The notes under the pieces: generated by a model
Told to the model about the DNA's origin: nothing
The model's database searches: none
Seen by the model: the letters and a program-made list of their open reading frames with translations, nothing else
In this document: one piece after another, positions 44,386 to 52,196 of the stretch
Layout: every line of letters begins with the position of its first letter
How positions within the stretch are numbered: position 1 is the first letter of the stretch
Assembly (NCBI GenBank): GCA_041665785.1
Contig: JBAYIE010000005.1
Span: forward strand, 49,809 to 113,808
Source: JBAYIE01 sp041665785
GTDB taxonomy: Bacteria > Bacteroidota > Bacteroidia > UKL13-3
Length of the DNA: 64,000 nt
Reading direction: 5' to 3'
Program-made: the position numbers and the translations under genes

Positions 44386-44528
44386 GTTGAATCAAAATGA
44401 GCTGCCAGCTATCTTCAACATTCATTTGCAATAAACCTTAATCACATGCAGCCTGCAACGAAATGTTTTAAACTTGCGCAGATAAAAAATTGTAACACCT
44501 TAAATAGAACCTGATTTTAATTCACCCA

Positions 44529-44978
44529 ATGCACTCCCTCCACCGAACCACCTCATCCGATCCTGATTTTCAAAAACTGGTTATTGAACTCGACAATGAC
44601 CTGGCCATACGCAATGGCGATTCAAATACCTTCTTTGCACAGTATAACAAGATTGATCTGATTCAACATGTGGTGGTGGCATACGAGGATAAGATCCCGG
44701 TAGGGTGCGGAGCCATGAAAGCATATGATGCAACTGCAATGGAAATTAAACGAATGTTTGTGCCGGTAGAGCAACGCGGCAAAGGTATTGCCGCGTGTGT
44801 GTTGATGGAGTTGCAACAATGGGCCAAAGAGCTGGGCTACCAAAAATGTGTATTGGAAACAGGCGATAAAATGCCGGAGGCTATTGCCTTGTATAAGAAG
44901 AATGGGTTTAGCATTATTCCCAACTATGGGCCGTATGCTGAGGTGGAAAGCAGTGTTTGTTTTGAAAAGGAGATTTGA
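44529..44978 (+). CDS. GNAT-family N-acetyltransferase
   Basis: A 149-residue acetyltransferase. The acetyl-CoA binding motif A is in MFVPVEQRGKGIAACVLMEL (Q/RxxGxG/A type), and the ALYKKNGFSIIPNYGPY ending is motif B. The sequence AYEDKIPVGCGAMKAYD is the usual strand 2-4 region. The substrate is unknown. It converges with the PFOR gene, stop-to-stop 14 bp. Confidence 0.88.
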   Translation: MHSLHRTTSSDPDFQKLVIELDNDLAIRNGDSNTFFAQYNKIDLIQHVVVAYEDKIPVGCGAMKAYDATAMEIKRMFVPVEQRGKGIAACVLMELQQWAKELGYQKCVLETGDKMPEAIALYKKNGFSIIPNYGPYAEVESSVCFEKEI

Positions 44979-44992
44979 GAAAGTAGCTCCCT

Positions 44993-47900
44993 TTACAAAT
45001 TCTTCAATGCTATTAATTTCTCGTAATGATGATCAACTCCCTCCTGAGCTTGTACGAGCAAGGTTTCCGCATGGGCCGGGTTAGAACGTGAGAGCACACT
45101 GAAACGCGTTTCCTGGTATAAGAAATCTTTAACCGGCATGGATGGTTCTTTGGAATCCAGACTGAAACGTTCTCCTTTTGCTTTCAGCGGATTGTAGCGG
45201 AACAACGGCCAGTAACCTGATTTTACAGCGTTCTCCTGCTGATCGGCTCCGTGCATCATGTCGTAACCGTGGGCAATGCAATGGCTGTAAGCAATCACCA
45301 GCGAGGTACCCGGGAAGGCTTCCGCTTCCTGTATCGTGCGGATGGCGTGGGTGTCGTTGGCAGCTAAGGCAATTTGTGCCACGTACGCCGAACCATGCGC
45401 AATGGCCTGCATGGCCAGATCTTTTTTGCCCGATGCTTTTCCGTTCACGGAGAATTTTGCACTGGCACCAATCGGAGTGGATTTGGATTTTTGTCCTCCT
45501 GTATTGGAATATACTTCGGTATCGAGTACAATGATATTGAGATCTACTCCGGTCGACAATACATGATCCAGTCCGCCGAAACCTATATCGTACGCCCATC
45601 CGTCGCCACCAATGATCCAATGTGATTTCTTCACCAAACTATCGGCGAGAATCATCAGCTGTTTGGCTTCAAACAAATCGAGTACACCAATGCGGTTGCG
45701 CAATTCTTTTACCAGTTCGCGTTGTTTGCGGATGCCGGCTTCATTTTCCTGAGTATTGGCGAGCACTTCGTCGGCAAAGGCCTCACCGATAATGGACCGT
45801 AAACCAAATACGAGGTGACGTGCAATTTCGGTTTTCTTTTCGAAGGCCAGTTTGATGCCCAATCCAAATTCGGCATTGTCTTCGAACAGGGAATTGGCCC
45901 ATGCCGGTCCGCAACCATCGGCGTTCATGGTCCATGGAGTGGTGGGTAAATTTCCGCTGTAAATGGATGAGCAACCTGTGGCATTGGCTACCACCATGCG
46001 GTCGCCATACAATTGCGAAAGTAATTTTACATACGGTGTTTCTCCGCAGCCGGAGCAGGCTCCCGAGAATTCAAACAGGGGTTGTAAAAACTGTGTGCCC
46101 TTCACCGTATTGCGGTTGATGGTTTCGCGATCCATTTCGGGAATGGAAAGGAAGAAGTCCCAGTTTTTGTGTTCGGCTTCTTTTAGCGGAAGCTGGGGTT
46201 GCATGTTGATGGCTTTGTGGCCGGGTTGTGCTTTGCTTTCTACCGGACAATATTCCACGCATAAATTGCAACCGGTACAATCTTCAACGGAAACTTGTAG
46301 CGTGTATGATTGCGCATTGCGATCGAATTCTTTTCCTACCGGAGCAATATGTTTAAATCCTTCCGGTGCATTTTCGAGCACGGTATTGTCGTACACTTTG
46401 GGACGAATAGCGGCATGCGGACAAATGATATAACATTTACCGCATTGCGAACACAGGTCGGCATCCCATACCGGAACCTGATCGGCGATATTCCGTTTTT
46501 CCCATTGCGTGGTGCCCACGGGATACGTACCATCCACAGGGAAAGCGCTTACCGGTAAATCGTCGCCTTCGAATGAAATGATTTTTGCCAATACACTTTT
46601 TACAAAATCGGGTGCATTGGTGGAAACCGGATTTTCGCTTTCCAGATTTCCCGGAATGAATGCACGATAATCGATGGCATGCAGGTTTTCCAACGTTTTA
46701 TCAACGGCTTCAAAATTTTTCTGAATTACTTTTTCGCCTTTGGCTTTGTAGGTTTTGGCAATGGCATCCTTGATCCGCTGAATGGCTTCGTCGCGCGGTA
46801 AGATTCCGGAGATAGCAAAGAAACAGGTTTGCAAAATGGTATTTACCCGGCTGCCCATGCCGGTTTCCTGCGCAACGGCAGAAGCATTGATCACATAAAA
46901 CTGCAATTGCTTGCGGATGATTTCATCCTGTATGGTACGTGGAATTTTGGTCCAGATATCGTCGGTATTGTACGGTGAGTTAAGCAGGAACACTGCTCCC
47001 TGCTCGGCATCTTTCAATACATCGTATTTGTGAATGAAATTGAATTGATGCACGGCCACAAAATTGGCTGATCCCACCAGATAGGTAGAACGAATCGGGT
47101 TTTTACCAAAACGTAAATGGGAAACAGTGAGTGATCCTGATTTTTTGGAATCGTATACAAAATAGCCCTGTACAAAATGATCGGTGGTATCGCCGATAAT
47201 TTTGATGGAGTTTTTGTTGGCACTTACGGTACCATCGGCTCCCAGTCCGTAAAACAAACCGCGAAACAGGTGTTGTTGTTCGAGCGAAAAGTTTTTATCG
47301 TAGTCTAAACTCAGATGCGTTACATCATCATCAATACCTACGGTGAAATGTTTTTTAGGTACGTCATTTTTCAATTCGTCGTAAACCGCTTTGGCCATGG
47401 CCGGATTGAATTCTTTGGAAGCGAGTCCGTAACGTCCGCCAATTATTTTTGGCAATGCACCTTCGGTCCAGGCTTCCGACAAAGCATTCACCACATCCAT
47501 GTACAATGGTTCGCCTATACTGCCGGGTTCTTTGCAGCGATCAAGCACGGCGATATGTTTCACAGTTTTGGGTAATGCGTGTACGAAAAGTTTCGCATCA
47601 AACGGACGATACATGCGCACATAGAGGTAACCCACTTTTTCGCCCTGTGCATTCAGGTATTCCATGGTTTCATCAACGGTACCTGCACCTGAACCCATGA
47701 TCACGATGATGCGGTCGGCATCGGGAGCGCCGTAATATTCGTATGCATGATAAGCGCGTCCGGTGAGCTCTTCAAAACGGCGCATCATATTTTCGATGAT
47801 CTGCGGAGCTTTTATATAATAGGAATTTCCGGCTTCGCGGCTTTGGAAAAATACATCGGGATTTTGTGCGGTACCACGAATATTGGGATGATCGGGCGAC

Positions 47901-48520
47901 ATGGCACGGGTGCGGTGACGCAAAATATCGTCGCGGTTGATCATGGCATCGATCACTGAATCATCTATGACCTGCACCTTGGTTAATTCGTGCGAGGTAC
48001 GGAATCCATCAAATACATTTAAAAAAGGAACCTGTGCACTGAGTGTAGCTGCTGTACAAATCAACGCCATATCCATGGCCTCTTGCGAATTGCGTCCGAA
48101 TAAAGCAGCCCAGCCGGTTTGACGAACAGCCATGACATCGCTGTGATCTCCGAAAATAGATAATGCGTGTGTAGCGAGCGAACGAGCGGCAATATGAAAA
48201 ACGGTCGGTGTTAATTCACCGGCAATCTTGTACATATTCGGGATCATGAGCAACAAACCCTGAGAGCAGGTAAATGTAGAAGCCAGTGCTCCGCCCTGCA
48301 ATGCTCCGTGAATGGCTCCGGCAGCACCGCCTTCGCTTTGCATTTCAATAATGCGCGGAACTTCTCCATAGATATTGGTTTTGCCGGCTGCCGACCATTC
48401 GTCGCAGAACTCGCCCATAGCTGAAGAAGGGGTGATGGGATAAATGGCGCAAACTTCGCTGGTTTTATAGGCAATGTATGCTGCTGCTTCGTTGCCATCC
48501 AAAATTTTCACTGTGCTCAT
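44993..48520 (-). CDS. nifJ: Pyruvate:ferredoxin (flavodoxin) oxidoreductase
   Basis: A 1175-residue single-chain PFOR that converts pyruvate to acetyl-CoA, CO2 and reduced ferredoxin. Domains in order: I (YPITPSSAMGEFCDEW, residues 20-35), II, the gamma-type domain, the two-cluster ferredoxin domain (CSQCGKCYIICPHAAI; CTGCNLCVEYCPVESK) and the TPP domain (CSGCGETPYVKLL; NATGCSSIYSGNLPTTPW; GGDGWAYDIGFGGLDHVLS). All cluster ligands look intact and the length is typical. The enzyme supplies reduced ferredoxin that could feed the complex I in this window. Confidence 0.97.
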   Translation of the reverse strand: MSTVKILDGNEAAAYIAYKTSEVCAIYPITPSSAMGEFCDEWSAAGKTNIYGEVPRIIEMQSEGGAAGAIHGALQGGALASTFTCSQGLLLMIPNMYKIAGELTPTVFHIAARSLATHALSIFGDHSDVMAVRQTGWAALFGRNSQEAMDMALICTAATLSAQVPFLNVFDGFRTSHELTKVQVIDDSVIDAMINRDDILRHRTRAMSPDHPNIRGTAQNPDVFFQSREAGNSYYIKAPQIIENMMRRFEELTGRAYHAYEYYGAPDADRIIVIMGSGAGTVDETMEYLNAQGEKVGYLYVRMYRPFDAKLFVHALPKTVKHIAVLDRCKEPGSIGEPLYMDVVNALSEAWTEGALPKIIGGRYGLASKEFNPAMAKAVYDELKNDVPKKHFTVGIDDDVTHLSLDYDKNFSLEQQHLFRGLFYGLGADGTVSANKNSIKIIGDTTDHFVQGYFVYDSKKSGSLTVSHLRFGKNPIRSTYLVGSANFVAVHQFNFIHKYDVLKDAEQGAVFLLNSPYNTDDIWTKIPRTIQDEIIRKQLQFYVINASAVAQETGMGSRVNTILQTCFFAISGILPRDEAIQRIKDAIAKTYKAKGEKVIQKNFEAVDKTLENLHAIDYRAFIPGNLESENPVSTNAPDFVKSVLAKIISFEGDDLPVSAFPVDGTYPVGTTQWEKRNIADQVPVWDADLCSQCGKCYIICPHAAIRPKVYDNTVLENAPEGFKHIAPVGKEFDRNAQSYTLQVSVEDCTGCNLCVEYCPVESKAQPGHKAINMQPQLPLKEAEHKNWDFFLSIPEMDRETINRNTVKGTQFLQPLFEFSGACSGCGETPYVKLLSQLYGDRMVVANATGCSSIYSGNLPTTPWTMNADGCGPAWANSLFEDNAEFGLGIKLAFEKKTEIARHLVFGLRSIIGEAFADEVLANTQENEAGIRKQRELVKELRNRIGVLDLFEAKQLMILADSLVKKSHWIIGGDGWAYDIGFGGLDHVLSTGVDLNIIVLDTEVYSNTGGQKSKSTPIGASAKFSVNGKASGKKDLAMQAIAHGSAYVAQIALAANDTHAIRTIQEAEAFPGTSLVIAYSHCIAHGYDMMHGADQQENAVKSGYWPLFRYNPLKAKGERFSLDSKEPSMPVKDFLYQETRFSVLSRSNPAHAETLLVQAQEGVDHHYEKLIALKNL

Positions 48521-48662
48521 ATCGTGGTAATTTTACTTGATGTGTAATAGATTTAACGCCATGTATTTCTAGCGTTAAATGGATGTGTAAAAGTAAAACG
48601 GGCAGAGCGTTGGGGGAATGATGGTAGTCAAGAATACGGATGATGAAAGTCAGTAGGGAATG

Positions 48663-48679
48663 GGCTCACGGACTGGAAG
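48663..48679. repeat. 17-bp direct repeat, copy 1
   Basis: GGCTCACGGACTGGAAG, followed by TCCGCGAGAAC; CGGACT and AGTCCG form a small hairpin around GGA. An identical 17-mer is at 48798-48814. The 414-bp gap between PFOR and the SDR gene holds no gene. Confidence 0.75.
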
Positions 48680-48797
48680 TCCGCGAGAACTGGGACTACA
48701 AGTCGAGAACGAGAGCAACATCACTCTTTCACTTTCTGTTTCTCTTTCTTTATTTAATGCAGTGAATTGTGACAAAAGTGTACATTAAATTATAGAA

Positions 48798-48814
48798 GGC
48801 TCACGGACTGGAAG
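48798..48814. repeat. 17-bp direct repeat, copy 2
   Basis: Identical to 48663-48679, 135 bp further on; here followed by AATGCGAGAGCGG instead of completing the hairpin. It leads into the GA-rich tract. Confidence 0.75.
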
Positions 48815-48828
48815 AATGCGAGAGCGGT

Positions 48829-48899
48829 GAGAAAGAGAAAGAGAAAGAGAAAGAGAGGGAGAGGGAGAGGGAGAGGGAGAGGAAGAGGGAGAGGGAGGA
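48829..48899. repeat. 71-nt uninterrupted polypurine GA tract (microsatellite)
   Basis: The plus strand is purely A and G for 71 bases. It begins as GAAAGA-type repeats and turns into GGGAGA-type hexamers. A pyrimidine-rich block at 48724-48755 (CTCTTTCACTTTCTGTTTCT and onward) is roughly complementary to the first part. Such tracts can slip in replication and can adopt triplex (H-DNA) form. It lies just downstream of the SDR stop and upstream of nifJ. Confidence 0.85.
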
Positions 48900-48937
48900 C
48901 ATACGAACTCGATTTAGTCTTTTAACGGTAAGTATCA

Positions 48938-49702
48938 ATACCCATACCAACCACCATCAGCAATTACGGTTGTGGCATTCAGGAACGAAGAATCGTCGCA
49001 GGACAGAAACAGGGCTACTTTTGCAATTTCTTCGGGGTTGCCGGTACGTGGATTGAGTGCCAGGCCGGTCATGATACGTTCATTTACCAGCGGGGTAATT
49101 TTAGTAAAGTCGATGGTCTCGCCGATATTGGTATTGACCGCTCCCGGAGCGATGGCATTGCAACGTATGCCGGATTTGGAATACATGTATCCGGTATTTT
49201 TGGTGAGACCGATTATGGCATGTTTGCTGGCGGTATAGGCCGCACCGGCACGCGCACCGGCCAGGCCACCCAGGGAAGCAATGTTTACAATAATGCCGCT
49301 GCCTTTGGCCAGAAAAATTTTCAGGGCACTGCGCATGGCTTTCATCGGACCATCTACATTTATTTTCATCACCTTTTCCCAGGTGGTATTATCGAGATCG
49401 CCTACCGGAGCAAAATTATCCATGATGCCGGCGTTGTTGATGAGGATATCGAGCGTACCATAGGTGGATACGGCTTTGGCAATCATGGCTTCTATATCTT
49501 CTTCTTTGGCCACATTGGCAATTTGCGGTGTAACAATACCACCGGCAGCCTGAATTTCCATTTGCAGGTTGTCTAAACGATCCTGGTTGATATCGGTTGC
49601 GATTACCTTACAGCCTTCACTCGCAAACAATACGGCGATGGCTTTTCCCATACCGGAACCAGCGCCGGTGATGAGGGCAACTTTGTTGAGTAATTTTTTC
49701 AT
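48938..49702 (-). CDS. Short-chain dehydrogenase/reductase
   Basis: An SDR oxidoreductase. The ATG at 49702 gives MKKLLNKVALITGAGSGMGK, the usual N-terminus with the TGxxxGxG nucleotide-binding motif; an extra nine codons upstream are ignored. NNAGIMD, followed by the catalytic Ser region NIASLGG and the catalytic Tyr-x-x-x-Lys in AAYTASKHAI, are intact. DINQDRLDN after beta-2 suggests NAD preference through the Asp. Ends in DGGWYGY. The substrate is unknown. The stop codon region lies around 48935-48940, next to the GA-rich block. Confidence 0.93.
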
Positions 49703-49856
49703 GGTGAATGGGATTAATCGGAATTGCAACTGTTTATCAGCGGCATGAATTGCACTTACAAAGTTTAACCTATAATGTGAAGATCAGGATGTGATAAACA
49801 GAAAGAAATCTATGAGAATTGTCAGTTGGATTTGGTCTTCGAAAACGGCGGAAGTT

Positions 49857-50453
49857 TCAGGAGCGTGCAAAGGTCAGCAGCAAACGATAATCATTTTCAT
49901 CGGCTGCTTTTATTGCCTGGAGGTAAGCAGAACGGGCAGCGCCCTGGCCGGAGAGGTTTGCAGCGCCCCAACTGAATACCGGTTGTTTATAAATTTTTTC
50001 AATGATGATATCGGCTATCAGGCGGCTATGTCTGCCGTTGCCGTTGGAACAGCAATGGATGCTAACCAGACGATGTTTGAACCGCACTGCTATTTCATCA
50101 GGTGGGTAGGAATTGTTTTCGTACCAATAACGGGCATCATCCAGCAGGTATTTCAACCCGGTAGATATTCGCCTGTGATCAATGCCCATGTTTTTGTTGG
50201 TTTTACGAAACACACCTGCCCATGCCCACACATCGGCGTACATCCGTTTATGAACCATGCGTACAAAATCTTCTGTGAAAACGGTTTCCGGTTTGAATGA
50301 ACGACTCATTGTCCACTGCACAGCCTGTTCAATATTATGCTGTTCAAATTCGTTTAATTCATTGCGGCTGGCAATGGTAGGAATGAGCAGCCCCTCATTT
50401 TCTGCTTCATCTATGGGAGTTTGTCCAGCTGTATTTTCTAAATCTAATCCCAT
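49857..50453 (-). CDS. Mobile mystery protein B (Fic-domain), with altered active-site motif
   Basis: A 198-residue Fic/Doc-type protein matching the family named mobile mystery protein B, always found after protein A. Features: MVHKRMYADVWAWAGVFRKT, GIDHRRISTGLKYLLDD and the Fic motif SIHCCSNGNGRHSR. The canonical HPFxx(G/N)GNGR is HCCSNGNGR here (His133 to Arg141): the catalytic His and the GNGR are kept, but the P-F pair is replaced by Cys-Cys. The Phe normally packs into a pocket, so activity may be reduced or changed. Starts inside the end of protein A (10-base overlap). Confidence 0.88.
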   Translation of the reverse strand: MGLDLENTAGQTPIDEAENEGLLIPTIASRNELNEFEQHNIEQAVQWTMSRSFKPETVFTEDFVRMVHKRMYADVWAWAGVFRKTNKNMGIDHRRISTGLKYLLDDARYWYENNSYPPDEIAVRFKHRLVSIHCCSNGNGRHSRLIADIIIEKIYKQPVFSWGAANLSGQGAARSAYLQAIKAADENDYRLLLTFARS

Positions 50454-50902
50454 AAGATTTTAGGCATTTCGTTTCTCAATGCTGCTGCCCTTTCGCTTAT
50501 GGCAGCTTCAATCCGCTTTTTCGAATTGTCCTGATCTTCAAGTTTCATGGTAGTAACGGTACGCAACACAATTTGAGTGGCCAGTTCAAGAGCCCGTTTT
50601 TCAATGAGTGCATCCAACGATCCGTCATTGGGTATAAAACCATACACCAATTGCAGATCCATAACACGGGCAAATTCACGGAGGGATTTGATCGTAATGG
50701 AACCCTCTTTTTCACGCTTTTCCATATCGAGCACACCCTGCTTGGAAATAGTCAACTTGTTGCCCAATTGTTGCATAGACATACCTATTGCAGTACGGAT
50801 GGCTTTTATCCATCCGGTGGGTGGAATAGCTACCTGTTTGAGTGAAGCAAAAGCCAGCATTTTGTTGTTGAGCTGTTGCAGTTGAAGTGAATGCTTTGCC
50901 AT
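50444..50902 (-). CDS. Mobile mystery protein A (HTH regulator)
   Basis: A 152-residue DNA-binding protein matching mobile mystery protein A. PPTGWIKAIRTAIGMSMQQL leads into a helix-turn-helix with KLTISKQGVLDMEKREKEGS, followed by the REFARVMDLQLVYGFIP segment typical of the family. It is the likely repressor and antitoxin for the Fic protein encoded after it. Repeated TATAACTT-type sequences lie between and around its putative promoter, suggesting self-regulation. Known biology of this pair is scanty; it is mostly noted as a mobile gene pair. Confidence 0.88.
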   Translation of the reverse strand: MAKHSLQLQQLNNKMLAFASLKQVAIPPTGWIKAIRTAIGMSMQQLGNKLTISKQGVLDMEKREKEGSITIKSLREFARVMDLQLVYGFIPNDGSLDALIEKRALELATQIVLRTVTTMKLEDQDNSKKRIEAAISERAAALRNEMPKILWD

Positions 50903-50903
50903 A

Positions 50904-51021
50904 AAGTTAAGTTATAGGTTGACTTATACAATTCAAAAGTACAGCTTTAACTTGATATATTTTTATTAATGTAATGCTATAACTTTACTAAAAATGGGAT
51001 AAAGTAAAGTATAAACTTGAC
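50904..51021 (-). promoter_or_regulatory. Promoter and repeated operator-like sites of the mobile mystery A/B pair
   Basis: Sequences built on TATAACTT/AAGTTATA recur: AAGTTAAGTTATA (50904-50916), GACTTATA (50921-50928), CTATAACTTTACT (50977-50989), AAAGTAAAGTATA (51001-51013) and TATAAACTTGAC (51010-51021). ACTTTACT (50982-50989) and AGTAAAGT (51003-51010) form an 8-bp dyad. On the minus strand TACTTTTG (50941-50934) fits the TAnnTTTG -7 element and falls between the clusters. The HTH protein A is the obvious candidate ligand. The rest of the 366-bp gap (51022-51268) shows nothing further. Confidence 0.5.
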
Positions 51022-51268
51022 AAAGATTGGTATATTTAGTGTCTAAATAGTTGAAAATCAATAAATAATGTTTTAATATGCCTTTTTAATAAGTACTACA
51101 CTTCAGCTAATTAGTATCCAGTTGGAGGAGCACAAAAGCTTGTTAACAGGGTATTTCATCCGGATACTTGTTTCAGGTTGCACATTTACCTGCACCTGGA
51201 TCTTACGTTGGGTGACCAAAAGTTGGTGGAAACAAAAGGATGCCGGCATTGTGAATTACGTATACGGT

Positions 51269-52195
51269 TTATAAACACATCTGTTGTTTCATCACCTTCA
51301 TTTCTTCCCCGTACATTTCAGTGAATTTAAGTCCAAGAGCTTTGTTGATATTTTCGCAGGCCTTGAGGTTGTTTTTCTGGCCGGCATAGATCAATGCCAG
51401 ATTGCGGTAGCAGTATGAATTGGATGGATTTACCGCAATGGATTTGTTGATGCTTTTGATGGCTTCATCCACTTTACCCAATTTAAACTGGGTATATCCG
51501 AGGTTATTGAGCATAAAGGCATCTTTGGGTTCAATTTTCAGTCCTTCAAGCAGGTAACGTTCGGCTTCAATGTAATTTTCCATTTGCTGAAACTGATACC
51601 CGAGATTCACATAGGTTCCCGTAAAAGTGGAGTCAATGCTTTTCATCTGCAACAAGATTTCGATCGAGGCTTTTGAGTTTCCTTCCCTGAAATAAGATGC
51701 GCTTAAATTATTCAACACTTCAATGCTATTCGGTCTGAGTTTTAAAGCTTCTTTGCAATCTGCTATGCAGTGATCGTGCGAACTGTTGTCGTGGCAGGTG
51801 GCGCTGCGGCTCAGATAAACCCGGTAACGCATGGAATCATCCCGACACAATTCCAATGCTTTGGTTAGGTCTTTATAGCTGTTTTCCATTTCCCTTAACT
51901 CATAGTAAAACCGGCCACGGATCATATAGGCTTTTGCTGAAGTCGGAAATTTCTCAATGGTAAGTTGAATATTATCCCAGCATTGATCGGCATTCACATA
52001 CAGCAGAATTTCGCTTTTTAAGGTGGCATTGTCTTCGTTGAATCCCGTCTGGTCGATATCCTCCTGAATGGTTACGAGTGCTTTTTTGGCTTGTCCTTTG
52101 TGCAGCTGCCCGCGTGCTTTTTCCATGCGTGGAGTTTGGGCATTCAGGGTGCCGAGAAACAACAGGATGCTCAATAAGCTAGTAGCGAAACGCAT
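51269..52195 (-). CDS. TPR-repeat exported protein
   Basis: A 308-residue protein starting at 52195 (MRFATSLLSILLFLGTLNAQ, signal peptide). The open frame extends 18 codons upstream into the preceding gene's end and is not used. At least seven tetratricopeptide units follow, for example AKAYMIRGRFYYELREMENS, LNNLSASYFREGNSKASI, YVNLGYQFQQMENYIEAE and LNNLGYTQFKLGKVDEAI. TPR domains bind partner proteins. It is the last gene of a four-gene operon of exported proteins; its start lies 1 bp after the stop of the preceding transglutaminase-like gene. Confidence 0.85.
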   Translation of the reverse strand: MRFATSLLSILLFLGTLNAQTPRMEKARGQLHKGQAKKALVTIQEDIDQTGFNEDNATLKSEILLYVNADQCWDNIQLTIEKFPTSAKAYMIRGRFYYELREMENSYKDLTKALELCRDDSMRYRVYLSRSATCHDNSSHDHCIADCKEALKLRPNSIEVLNNLSASYFREGNSKASIEILLQMKSIDSTFTGTYVNLGYQFQQMENYIEAERYLLEGLKIEPKDAFMLNNLGYTQFKLGKVDEAIKSINKSIAVNPSNSYCYRNLALIYAGQKNNLKACENINKALGLKFTEMYGEEMKVMKQQMCL

Positions 52196-52196
52196 G

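Noticed and set aside
37538..44400. Same-strand unknown genes considered as an integron cassette array.
   Set aside because: The gaps show no shared attC-like dyads and no integrase is present.
51090..51300. An open frame with CxxC-like residues (GCRHCEL) beside the TPR gene.
   Set aside because: No start codon within the frame, it runs into the TPR gene's opposite strand, and no family is recognised; possibly a gene remnant.
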